Shown in pieces: positions 12,884-19,596 of a DNA stretch of 28,254 bases (position 1 is the stretch's first letter; every line of letters starts with the position of its first letter). Below the pieces are notes generated by a model, which was not told the origin of the DNA, searched no databases, and worked only from the letters and a program-made list of their open reading frames with translations. Location: IMG/VR virus record IMGVR_UViG_3300044645_002168, positions 1-28,254 of that record. One strand, 5' to 3'. The translations under genes and the position numbers were made by a program. The stretch comes from a virus.

Positions 12884-13130
12884 AGCGCTATTGAGAATCA
12901 GCCGGGCAGCTAGTTGAGAGTCAGCAAGCCGGTTTATTGAGAAACCTAGTTATACCAAGGGATTGCGGGTCCTCCTGGCGCCTAAGCCAAGCGGTTAGGT
13001 TCCGCCGCGTTCGGTTTGGCTTGGTATCAGGCCAAACAATTCTTGCCACTATTGAGAATCCTCCCCCGGCTGGTCGCTGCCTGCTATGCACTTGCGCAAG
13101 ATCAGCGCCAATCTTGCGTAGATTTCTTGC
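12884..13130. other. Candidate cos/terminase-binding region with 23-bp-spaced repeats
   Basis: No gene is seen here. TTGAGA repeats start at 12891, 12914, 12937 and 13052: spacings of 23, 23 and 115 (five times 23), with AATC/AGTC/AAAC following. Between them lie inverted repeats ATACCAAG/CTTGGTAT (12952-12959/13020-13027), AAGCCAA/TTGGCTT (12984-12990/13016-13022) and CCTAA/TTAGG (12981/12995). In lambda, cosB with repeated gpNu1 sites lies directly before the small-terminase gene, as here. The alternative is a late promoter/operator. Confidence 0.45.
13095..13118. promoter_or_regulatory. Inverted repeat before the small-terminase gene
   Basis: CGCAAGAT (13095-13102) and ATCTTGCG (13111-13118) are perfect 8-bp inverted repeats with an 8-bp gap, ending 12 bases before the ATG. 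The first arm overlaps a TTGCGCAA palindrome. It could be a protein-binding site (terminase or repressor) or a translational hairpin that hides the start region. Confidence 0.45.
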
Positions 13131-13739
13131 ATGGATCCACTGAATTGGTCGGCAGCTGCGGCGATTGTCGGGAAATCTCGGCAAGCGGTCTGCGACCTCG
13201 TGAAACGGGGGGTATTGACTGATTGCGTGGTGCGCGATCCAAATGGCAGGGCGATCGGCGTCAAGGATGCGGCGTCGTTCACCGAGGAGTACGCGGCCAA
13301 GGTCAGGCCTCGCGCTGGTGGCGGTGGCAAGGAGGCCGGCCGTGTAGCCGCCCGTAGCAGGCGCTCAAAGCCGGCTTTGGTCTCAGCAGCTGAGCGCGCT
13401 CCACAGCAGCATCGCCCAGCTGATCGTCCGCGCACCACCAATGCCGAGGTGCCGGACTACAACGAAAGCCGAGCAAAGACGGAATACGAAAAGAGCCTGC
13501 TGCTGGAGATCGAGCGCCGGCAGAAAGAGGGCCAGTTAGTGGAGCGTGAAAGCGTGGTGAACACTTGGGCCCAGCTGATCAACAGCGCCAAGACCAAGTT
13601 GTTGGGCGTCAGGACAGCGTGCCGCCAGCGCATCCCGCACCTGACCGCAGAGGAAGCGGAGATCATTGATGCCCTGATCAGGGACGCGATGGAAGGGCTG
13701 GCGGAGGATGCCGGCTGCCCTGCGCAGGTGCAGCTGTGA
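13131..13739 (+). CDS. Terminase small subunit (Nu1-like)
   Basis: A 202-aa DNA-packaging protein. Residues 5-40 form a helix-turn-helix (WSAAAAIVGKSRQAVCDLVKRG) that would recognise the packaging site. Residues about 40-105 are a basic low-complexity linker. The C-terminal half (YNESRAKTEYEKSLLLEIE, GQLVERESVVNTWAQLI, KTKLLGVRTACRQRI) matches the helical region by which Nu1-family small subunits bind the large subunit. The gene overlaps the large subunit by four bases (GTGA), as is usual for this pair. The ATG at 13131 has no strong Shine-Dalgarno sequence; an inverted repeat lies just before it. Confidence 0.85.
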   Translation: MDPLNWSAAAAIVGKSRQAVCDLVKRGVLTDCVVRDPNGRAIGVKDAASFTEEYAAKVRPRAGGGGKEAGRVAARSRRSKPALVSAAERAPQQHRPADRPRTTNAEVPDYNESRAKTEYEKSLLLEIERRQKEGQLVERESVVNTWAQLINSAKTKLLGVRTACRQRIPHLTAEEAEIIDALIRDAMEGLAEDAGCPAQVQL

Positions 13740-15616
13740 GCGCGATCGATCTGCCGCTGCTGCGGGCCGGTGCGGCGATGTGGCGGCCACCACGGAAACT
13801 CAGGCTGAGCGAGTGGGCCGATGAGTACGCCATGCTCAGCGCCGAGAGCTCGGCGGAGGCCGGCCGCTGGCACTCGTTGCCGTATCAGCGTGCGGTGATG
13901 GATGCGTTTACCGATCCAACCGTGGAGATGGTGGTCTGGCAGAAATCGGCGCGGGTGGGCGCCACCAAGATCTTCAACCATGTGATCGGCTACCACACGC
14001 ACCAGGACCCCTGCCCGGTGATGATCGTGCAGCCAACGGTGGAGGACGCCGAGGGCTACAGCAAGGATGAGGTTGCCCCGATGCTGCGCGATACGCCTGT
14101 ATTGCAGCCGCTGATCGTTGACCCGAAACAGAAAGACGGCAGCAACACCATCCTGCTAAAGCAGTTCAAGAACGGCGCCGCGCTGCAGATGGTGGGGGCC
14201 AACAGCGCTAGGGGGTTTCGCCGCGTCAGCCGGCGCATTGTGCTGTTCGATGAGGTGGACGGATATCCGGCCAGCACGCCCGAGGGCGATCAGATCAAGC
14301 TGGGCATTAAGCGATCGGAGTATTTTTGGAATCGAAAGATTGGGCTGATCAGCACGCCAACCCTGAAAGGGTTTAGCCGAATCGAGAAGTGGTTTGAGCT
14401 GTCGGATCAGCGGCGGTATTTCGTGCCCTGCCCGCACTGTGACCACTACCAGGTGCTGCGGTGGACTCAGATGAAGTGGGAGAAGGATGCCGACGGCAAC
14501 GGGCTACCGGAAACGGCGGCCTACGAATGCGAGAACTGCCAGCAGCTGATCCCGCACAGCAAGAAGCGATGGATGGTGGAGCGGGGTGAGTGGCGGGCCA
14601 CAGCGGAAAGCAAGCGTCCTGGGCTGGCGGGATTCCATATCTGGGCGGCCTACAGCTACAGCCCGAACGCCAGCTGGGCCCAGCTGGTTCAGGAGTTCTT
14701 GGAGGTGAAGAGCGACCGCACGCAGCTGCAGACCTTTGTCAACACGCTGCTGGGCGAGACGTTCGAGGATGACTACGCCGCTGCTCTGAGCGCCACAGGG
14801 CTGGCTGCACGCCGCGAGGAATACCCACCGGGGCACTGCCCTGCTGGCGTGTTGCTGCTGACTGCTGGCGTGGACGTGCAGGACAACCGTTTAGCGGTGA
14901 GCGTGTGGGGCTGGGGCGCCGGTGAAGAGGCGTGGCTGGTGTGGCACCAAGAGATCATGGGCGACCCTACGCAGTCCAAGGTATGGGATCAGCTTGATGC
15001 CGTGCTGGACACTGCCTGGCCTGTGGAGGGTGGCGGAGAGCTCAGGCTGGCGCAAGTGGCGATCGACTCAGGCGGCCACGCAACCCATGAGGTGTACCAG
15101 TACGCCAGGGAGCGCCGAGATCGATACGTGGTGGCGATCAAGGGCAGCAGCCGCCGCAGTCAGCAGCCCGTCAACAAGGGGACGCCGCAGGATGTGAACT
15201 GGAAGGGCAAGACAATTAAGCGCGGCGTGGTGCTGTATCAAGTGGGCACCGACACGGTGAAGACCACGCTGTTTGGCCGGCTGCGGCACAACAAGCCAGG
15301 GCCTGGCTATGTGCACTTCGGCCTATCGGGTGATGACGAATGGTGCAGCCAAGTGACCAGCGAAAAGCAGCAGCTGCGCTACGTGAAGGGATTCCCGGTG
15401 CGCGAATGGGTCAAGAGCCCGAGCGCACGGAATGAGGCGCTGGATTGCATGGTGTACGCCTATGCGGCGCTGCAGCTGGCGTCGAGGCGCTATGCGAAGG
15501 CGAGCATGTGGGAGAAGCTGGCCGCGCAGCTGCAGGCATCAAGGGATCTGGCGGCGTCAGTAGCCTTAGACCAGCAGCCCGCGCCGCGCCGGGCCCGATC
15601 CTTCAAGGTGATCTAA
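13736..15616 (+). CDS. Terminase large subunit (lambda GpA family)
   Basis: A 626-aa packaging motor and nuclease. The ATPase has a Walker A-like KSARVGATK (residues 70-78) and Walker B VLFDEVDGYP (D172, E173). A zinc-like pair of CxxC motifs follows (CPHCDHY and CENCQQ). The nuclease half shows LLTAGVDVQDNRLAVSVWGWG and VAIDSGGHATHEVYQYAR, where the aspartates of the GpA nuclease fall. It cuts concatemeric DNA at cos and pumps it into the prohead docked at the portal. The start is a GTG overlapping the small-subunit stop. Length is normal for GpA. It is followed by the moron-like cassette instead of the gpW-like gene. Confidence 0.93.
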   Translation: MSAIDLPLLRAGAAMWRPPRKLRLSEWADEYAMLSAESSAEAGRWHSLPYQRAVMDAFTDPTVEMVVWQKSARVGATKIFNHVIGYHTHQDPCPVMIVQPTVEDAEGYSKDEVAPMLRDTPVLQPLIVDPKQKDGSNTILLKQFKNGAALQMVGANSARGFRRVSRRIVLFDEVDGYPASTPEGDQIKLGIKRSEYFWNRKIGLISTPTLKGFSRIEKWFELSDQRRYFVPCPHCDHYQVLRWTQMKWEKDADGNGLPETAAYECENCQQLIPHSKKRWMVERGEWRATAESKRPGLAGFHIWAAYSYSPNASWAQLVQEFLEVKSDRTQLQTFVNTLLGETFEDDYAAALSATGLAARREEYPPGHCPAGVLLLTAGVDVQDNRLAVSVWGWGAGEEAWLVWHQEIMGDPTQSKVWDQLDAVLDTAWPVEGGGELRLAQVAIDSGGHATHEVYQYARERRDRYVVAIKGSSRRSQQPVNKGTPQDVNWKGKTIKRGVVLYQVGTDTVKTTLFGRLRHNKPGPGYVHFGLSGDDEWCSQVTSEKQQLRYVKGFPVREWVKSPSARNEALDCMVYAYAALQLASRRYAKASMWEKLAAQLQASRDLAASVALDQQPAPRRARSFKVI

Positions 15617-15780
15617 GGCGCGTCAGCAGGCCTTGCGAGGTCAGGTATCGCCCGCAGGCCCGCCTCGATGAAGAACGCCCCCATGGCGGAGACGGTGCGA
15701 CCCTCCGCCTTGGCGCGGGCCCTAAGGGCCTCGACGGTGGGCACCGGCAGAACGACCTGGACCCTGATTCCTTGCGCCAT
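15613..15780 (-). CDS. Ribbon-helix-helix protein, 55 aa
   Basis: A leftward gene inside a rightward late region. It has the RHH pattern: strand GIRVQVVLPVPTVEALRARA, a turn (EGRTVS) and helix two AMGAFFIEAGLRA. The frame is open upstream to 15861, but the ATG at 15780 gives the RHH strand right at the N-terminus and lies about 12 bases after a TATACC -10-like box (15797-15792). Its 3' end overlaps the terminase stop by four bases. Facing the HNH gene across overlapping divergent promoters, it probably represses this cassette. Confidence 0.65.
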   Translation of the reverse strand: MAQGIRVQVVLPVPTVEALRARAKAEGRTVSAMGAFFIEAGLRAIPDLARPADAP

Positions 15781-15863
15781 GCTCTGATCGTGGTATAGTT
15801 TGATCCAACAGCAGCCTAGCGGCCGCTGACACCTCGCCCGGTCCAGAACCGGCTTTACCATGC
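15781..15863. promoter_or_regulatory. Divergent promoters and leader of the inserted cassette
   Basis: Rightward: TATAGT (15794-15799) with an extended TGG just before it is the best -10 box in the late region. Leftward: TATACC (15797-15792) overlaps it. Downstream of the rightward start are a 10-bp palindrome AGCGGCCGCT (15818-15827), a candidate operator for the RHH protein, and a small hairpin CCGGT/ACCGG (15838-15842/15848-15852) before the HNH start. Confidence 0.5.
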
Positions 15864-16361
15864 TTGAACACTCCTAGCGGCTACTACCTGTCTCGCCAGT
15901 GGCGGCAGCGCAGGCAGCAACGCCTTGAGATCGACGGCCACCAGTGCCAAGGGTGCGGCATCACTGCTGCGCAGTTGGCTGAGCTGGGCTGGCCTGTGCT
16001 TCAGGTTCATCACAAGAACGCTGGCCCACCGAACTACACGTACCCGTCATTCGGCAACGAGCAAATGTCAGACCTGCTGACGCTGTGCTCCGAGTGCCAT
16101 GACGGCATCACCAATTCAGTTCGGCGCCAACGATTCAAGCTGGACCCCAAAAAGCAAGTCGATCCGGTTCACATTGCCCCGCCTTCACTTTCTGTTCCAA
16201 CAACTTCACGGAGACAAAATGTCCAGCCTTCCTTCTGTTCAGATTCGACTGCAAGGCGTGAGCCCACTGTTGTGCCACAACGGTCAGACCGCCGATCCGC
16301 GAAATACTTACGCGAAGGCGATGAAAGCAGTCAGCAGCAAGCGCAAGAAGACCGACGCTGA
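15864..16361 (+). CDS. HNH endonuclease (TTG start, long out-of-frame 3' overlap)
   Basis: A 165-aa frame. Residues 1-90 are a classic small HNH nuclease: YYLSRQWRQRR, CQGC (C28, C31), VLQVHHKN (H49, H50), then LLTLCSECHDGI (C75, C78). The two CxxC pairs bind structural zinc and the histidines cut DNA. Such genes are often homing endonucleases, or help terminase when next to it. Residues 95-165 look unlike any HNH domain and are read partly from the 5' 143 bases of the next gene in another frame, so the true tail may be lost or new. An ATG at 15860 opens only a five-codon frame; the TTG at 15864 is the likely start. Confidence 0.7.
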   Translation: MNTPSGYYLSRQWRQRRQQRLEIDGHQCQGCGITAAQLAELGWPVLQVHHKNAGPPNYTYPSFGNEQMSDLLTLCSECHDGITNSVRRQRFKLDPKKQVDPVHIAPPSLSVPTTSRRQNVQPSFCSDSTARREPTVVPQRSDRRSAKYLREGDESSQQQAQEDRR

Positions 16362-16851
16362 TTACGACGAGCTGGCCCGGCTTGAATGGCTTGCTGGCCT
16401 ATATCGCATCGACGGCGACTTGGTGATCCCTGATTACGTGATTGAAAGCACGATGATCGGCGGCGCCAAAAAGTCAAAGCGCGGCCCTCAAGCGAAGTGC
16501 GGCCTGTTCTTCACTGAGCACGCTTCACTGCAGTTTGACGGCAAACCTGAGATCATCACCGATGAAACGCTTTCGGAAATGTTTGCCAGTGGCGACTTCA
16601 CCCACACGATTGGCGTCAAGGTAGGCATGGCCAAGGTGATGCGCACCCGCCCCGTGTTCCGCAACTGGAACATCACTGCCTTGGCTCAGTACGACCCCGA
16701 CGTGCTCAACATGCGGGACGTTGAAGAGATCGCCATCGACGCCGGCAAGCTGGTGGGGATTGGCGATTGGCGGCCTAAGCATGGCCGGTTTGATGCTGAG
16801 GTGATACCTGTCGCCGAGCAACTAGATCGACTGCTGGCGGAGGTGGCCTGA
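16219..16851 (+). CDS. Conserved phage protein of unknown function, 210 aa
   Basis: I recognise the family pattern from phage and prophage genomes but not a proven function. It opens with a strand ending in VSPLLCHNGQ, then NTYAKAMKAVSSKRKK, a D/E-rich helix (DADYDELARLEWLAGL), IPDYVIESTMIGGAKKSKRG (about 85-104), MAKVMRTRPVFRNW and a C-terminal KLVGIGDWRPKHGRF glycine loop. The start strand with SPLL, the IP...E...GA segment and the late glycine-rich loop are reminiscent of RAMP/Cas7-like RNA-binding folds, but this is a weak visual likeness. The ATG at 16219 has a good GGAGA ribosome site. It overlaps the HNH frame by 143 bases and ends exactly where the non-coding GG-periodic array begins. 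Confidence 0.6.
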   Translation: MSSLPSVQIRLQGVSPLLCHNGQTADPRNTYAKAMKAVSSKRKKTDADYDELARLEWLAGLYRIDGDLVIPDYVIESTMIGGAKKSKRGPQAKCGLFFTEHASLQFDGKPEIITDETLSEMFASGDFTHTIGVKVGMAKVMRTRPVFRNWNITALAQYDPDVLNMRDVEEIAIDAGKLVGIGDWRPKHGRFDAEVIPVAEQLDRLLAEVA

Positions 16852-16967
16852 TGCGCTGGCATCCGGTGACGGTGTAAGTCCCAGCAAGGCCTGGCGGGGT
16901 TCGGTCAGGCGGAGCCCGGCATGGTCAGGTCAGGCAGGGCGAGGCATGGCGCGGCAAGGGCTGCGAT

Positions 16968-17003
16968 GGCAGCACGGAGGGCCTACGGGCCTTCCCTGCC
17001 GCC
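16968..17003 (+). repeat. Array hairpin 1
   Basis: Lower stem GGCAGCA/TGCCGCC (one A-C mismatch), C-C mismatch, upper stem GGAGGGCC/GGCCTTCC (one G-T pair), loop TACG. It is preceded by GGCAAGGGCTGC, which also precedes hairpin 3. Confidence 0.65.
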
Positions 17004-17094
17004 TTCATTGGCGGATGAGGCGCGGCGAGGCCTGGCTAGGTCAGGCGGGGCGATGTCAAGCTCGGCAGGGCTGGGCATGGTGTGGGCCACAGAC

Positions 17095-17126
17095 GGTGGC
17101 ACGGAGGCTCCGGCCTCCCTGCCACC
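17095..17126 (+). repeat. Array hairpin 2
   Basis: Lower stem GGTGGCA/TGCCACC (perfect, 7 bp), C-C mismatch, upper stem GGAGGC/GCCTCC (perfect, 6 bp), loop TCCG. It starts 127 bp after hairpin 1 and has the cleanest pairing of the set. Confidence 0.7.
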
Positions 17127-17220
17127 CTCACAAGGGGTGGGCAAGGCCAGGCGCAGCGGGGTACGTTGTGGCGGGGCGAGCCCATGCGAGGCATGGCCGG
17201 GCCTGGCAAGGGCTGCAGAC

Positions 17221-17256
17221 AGCAGCACGGAGCTTCTGCGGAGGCTCCCTGCTGCT
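17221..17256 (+). repeat. Array hairpin 3
   Basis: Lower stem AGCAGCA/TGCTGCT (perfect, 7 bp), C-C mismatch, upper stem GGAGC/GCTCC, ten-base loop. It starts 126 bp after hairpin 2. CTCTTTT follows, so it could also act as a weak terminator. Confidence 0.65.
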
Positions 17257-17367
17257 CTCTTTTGAGGGCAGACGCGGCACCCTGGGGCGCGGCTGGGCGA
17301 TGCTAGGCCAGGCATGGCGTGGCAGGGACTGGCGTGGCAAGGCGAGGGCCGCTTCCGGCGGCAAGGC

Positions 17368-17389
17368 AAGGCGGGGCAACCCGCCTTTT
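17368..17389 (+). terminator. Rho-independent terminator closing the cassette
   Basis: AAGGCGGG/CCCGCCTT is a perfect 8-bp stem (17368-17375/17380-17387) with a GCAA (GNRA) tetraloop; the T run is 17386-17389. It ends the array, so the cassette from the TATAGT promoter at 15794 to here is a complete transcription unit. Confidence 0.7.
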
Positions 17390-17442
17390 CCTGTTCTCCC
17401 TAGTCTTGAGTCAGGATCTAGACAGGCTGCCGACACTGATCA

Positions 17443-18006
17443 ATGACCCAGCCGCTGCAGATCTACCAAGGCGATCAGGTCACCTGGCTTGAGCCTGCGC
17501 CTGATGACGCTACGGCCGTGGTCGCATGGCTCCGCGCCGCTGCAGCCGGCGCCGGCGTCGAGGCCCCGGCGACGCTGACGGATGACGGCTGGCGCGTCAC
17601 GCTGACCACGGCCACCACCGCTGCGATGGCATCGGGCGACTGGACTGTGCAGGTGGTGGCCACGGTTGACGGCGTGCCGCACACTCTGCGCCGCGGCAGC
17701 CTGACCGTCCGCAAGACTTTGGCCTTCAGCGGAACGTCTGGCGCGTTCGACGATCGCAGTCAGGCCGAGAAAGATTTGGCTGCTGCCGAGGAAGCCATTC
17801 GGGCCTTGGTCGGTGGTGCGGTTGAGTATCAGATCGGCAGCCTCGGCTCCGGCGGCAGGAAAGTTCGCCGGGTGGACCTGCCCGATCTAATCATGTGGCG
17901 CGACCGCCTCAAGGCCGAGGTCGCCCGTGAGAAACGCGCCGAGATGATCGCGCAAGGCCTCGGCGATCCGCGCCGGCTCTATGTGCGGTTTCAGGGGGTG
18001 AGCTGA
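17443..18006 (+). CDS. gpW-like head-tail joining protein with N-terminal beta domain
   Basis: A 187-aa protein. The C-terminal part (about 105-187) fits the gpW/head-joining pattern found before lambda-type portal genes: QAEKDLAAAEEAIRALVGG, AVEYQIGS, RKVRRVDLPDLIMWRDRLKA. In gpW-like proteins these helices plug the portal after packaging. The N-terminal 95 residues are beta-rich (WTVQVVATVDGVPHTLRRG) and look like an immunoglobulin-like or DUF-type structural domain fused in front, making it much longer than lambda gpW (68 aa). Its stop overlaps the portal ATG (TGATG). The ATG at 17443 has no clear Shine-Dalgarno sequence. Confidence 0.65.
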   Translation: MTQPLQIYQGDQVTWLEPAPDDATAVVAWLRAAAAGAGVEAPATLTDDGWRVTLTTATTAAMASGDWTVQVVATVDGVPHTLRRGSLTVRKTLAFSGTSGAFDDRSQAEKDLAAAEEAIRALVGGAVEYQIGSLGSGGRKVRRVDLPDLIMWRDRLKAEVAREKRAEMIAQGLGDPRRLYVRFQGVS

Positions 18007-19538
18007 TGGGTGTTCGATCCTGGCTGCAGCGGCAGATCCTGACCACCCGGCACGGCCGGCAGCAGGGCCAGCGGATGTTTGAGGGCGCCCGGCGTAACCG
18101 GCTGCTCCACGACTTGGTGGCGCCAACCACCTCCGCCGATGCCGAGCTGCGCGTCAGCCTGGCGGTGCTGCGCGACCGCTGCCATCAGCTGGTCAGGGAC
18201 AACCCCTATGCCCGCCAGGCCAAGCGGACCACGCAGATCAACGTGGTCGGCCCTCGCGGGATCCAGATGCAGGGGCAGGTGATGCGCCCTAACGGCACGG
18301 AAAAGGACGTGCGCCGGAATCGGCTGCTGGAGGAAGCATGGCGCCGCTGGTGCCGACCGGATACCTGCGACGTGGCGGGCCGGCTGTCGTTCCACGGCTT
18401 TGAGATGATGATCGCAGGCAGCCTGCCGGAGTCGGGCGAGTGCCTGATCAGGATCGTGCGGCAGCCGATGGGGCAGGGCCGCACCCCGCTGGCGCTGGAG
18501 CTGATCGAGGCGCACCAGCTCGATGAGGACAAGAGCGGGGTATCAGATCGCGCTGGCCACGAATGGCGGCTGGGCGTCGAGATCAACGAATGGGGCCGCC
18601 CCACCCGGTACGCCATCCTGACCCGCCACCCTGGTGATGTGGAGCTCGGCCTGAACCGCCGTGGCGTAGAGCGGAAGCACGTCCTAGTGCCGGCGGCGGA
18701 CATGATCCATGTGTTCCTGCCGGAGCGGATCGGGCAGAACCGGGGCGTGCCGTGGCTGGCGTCGGTGATCACAACTGTCCATGGGCTTTCTGAATACGAA
18801 AAGGCTCACCTGGTACGGAAGCGCGTCCAAGCGGCAGCTCTGGGATGGATCCGCACCCCAGACGGTGAGTTGCAGGGTGATGAGGTCCAGAACGGCCAGC
18901 AGCTGTTCAACACTGAGCCCGGCAGCTGGAACATCCTCGACCCCGGCCAGGAACCGGTACCGCCGAACTTCGGACCTGACGACGGCCAGTACAGTCATGT
19001 AGTAAAGAACCTTACGAGGCGGTTTGCGGCTGGGTTTGGGTGTAGTTACGCGACCATTAGCAAGGATTTCAGCGACACGAACTACAGCAGCATGCGCACC
19101 AGCGTGCTGGAGGATCGCGACCACTGGCGGGTAGTGCAGAGCGCAATCATTGAGGTGTTCCACCAGCGCGTATTTGAAGAGTGGCTACGCGCTGCAATGC
19201 TGGCGGGTGAGTTGCCGTCGCCAGCTTTTAATGACTATTGGACCAGGCCAGAAAGGTATAACGCTCCACGCTGGCAGGCTAGATCATGGGACTGGGTGGA
19301 CCCAGTTAAGGATGTTTCCGCCATGGAAAAAGCCAAGGCGATGCTATTGAAATCTCACAGCGAGCTGATAACTGAATACAGCGGCGAGCAGTTTGAGCAG
19401 GTGATGGCGCAAATCGCCATGGAAAACGAGCTGAAAGAATCACTGGGCCTGATGCCCACCGTGGAGCAACCGCCTGAGCCCGTGGTGCAACCGCCTGAGC
19501 CGGAAGAGGACGACGACGCCCCAGAAGATGTAGAATAG
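18006..19538 (+). CDS. Portal protein (lambda family)
   Basis: A 510-aa portal. Recognisable blocks are the N-terminal GARRNRLLHDL, RVSLAVLRDRCHQLVRDNPYAR, VVGPRGIQMQG, then ELIEAHQLDE, HVLVPAADMIHVFLPERIGQNRG and SYATISKDFSDTNYSSMR. These follow the order of the lambda gpB portal family (phage_portal_2). Twelve copies form the ring at one capsid vertex through which terminase pumps DNA. The C-terminus is a short P/E/D-rich tail. It starts at an ATG overlapping the preceding stop within GGGGGTGAGCTGATGG, a 16-base context that recurs exactly at the fibre gene start at 25324. It is followed by an HNH gene rather than the protease. Confidence 0.92.
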   Translation: MGVRSWLQRQILTTRHGRQQGQRMFEGARRNRLLHDLVAPTTSADAELRVSLAVLRDRCHQLVRDNPYARQAKRTTQINVVGPRGIQMQGQVMRPNGTEKDVRRNRLLEEAWRRWCRPDTCDVAGRLSFHGFEMMIAGSLPESGECLIRIVRQPMGQGRTPLALELIEAHQLDEDKSGVSDRAGHEWRLGVEINEWGRPTRYAILTRHPGDVELGLNRRGVERKHVLVPAADMIHVFLPERIGQNRGVPWLASVITTVHGLSEYEKAHLVRKRVQAAALGWIRTPDGELQGDEVQNGQQLFNTEPGSWNILDPGQEPVPPNFGPDDGQYSHVVKNLTRRFAAGFGCSYATISKDFSDTNYSSMRTSVLEDRDHWRVVQSAIIEVFHQRVFEEWLRAAMLAGELPSPAFNDYWTRPERYNAPRWQARSWDWVDPVKDVSAMEKAKAMLLKSHSELITEYSGEQFEQVMAQIAMENELKESLGLMPTVEQPPEPVVQPPEPEEDDDAPEDVE

Positions 19539-19596
19539 GTGTGCCCCGGCGCTGTGTCACCAGCCCGAGGCGTGACCAACCTGAAAGGACAGGCCG

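Larger units (their letters stand above)
16852..17362 (+). ncRNA. Candidate structured RNA: four GG-periodic blocks with hairpins
   Basis: About 590 bases (16852-17442) without a credible gene, arranged in four units about 126 bp apart. In each unit GG dinucleotides recur every 5 nt (15 of 17 steps from 16888, 12 of 14 from 17019, most from 17145, 12 of 13 from 17286). Then comes a hairpin: 16968-17003, 17095-17126, 17221-17256 and a simpler one at 17348-17362. The first three share the core GCACGGAG...CTCCCTGC with a C-C mismatch flanked by a lower 7-bp and an upper 5-8-bp stem; most bases in the arms differ but still pair. A terminator follows. It may be a functional RNA, a G-quadruplex track or a DNA-binding array. 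Confidence 0.6.

Noticed and set aside
16888-17362. CRISPR array
   Set aside because: There are repeated hairpins at regular spacing, but no identical 23-40 bp direct repeat with unique spacers; the spacers are GG-periodic low-complexity sequence and the arms vary in sequence.
16852-17442. Group I or group II intron
   Set aside because: No domain-V-like or P7-like core and no interrupted gene: the flanking genes are each complete.
16921-17446. Open frames across the GG-periodic array (114, 166, 128 and 102 aa on both strands)
   Set aside because: All frames are open on both strands because the 5-nt repeat lacks stops; the translations are R/A/G/P-rich, no ribosome site is seen, and they would run through hairpins and the terminator.
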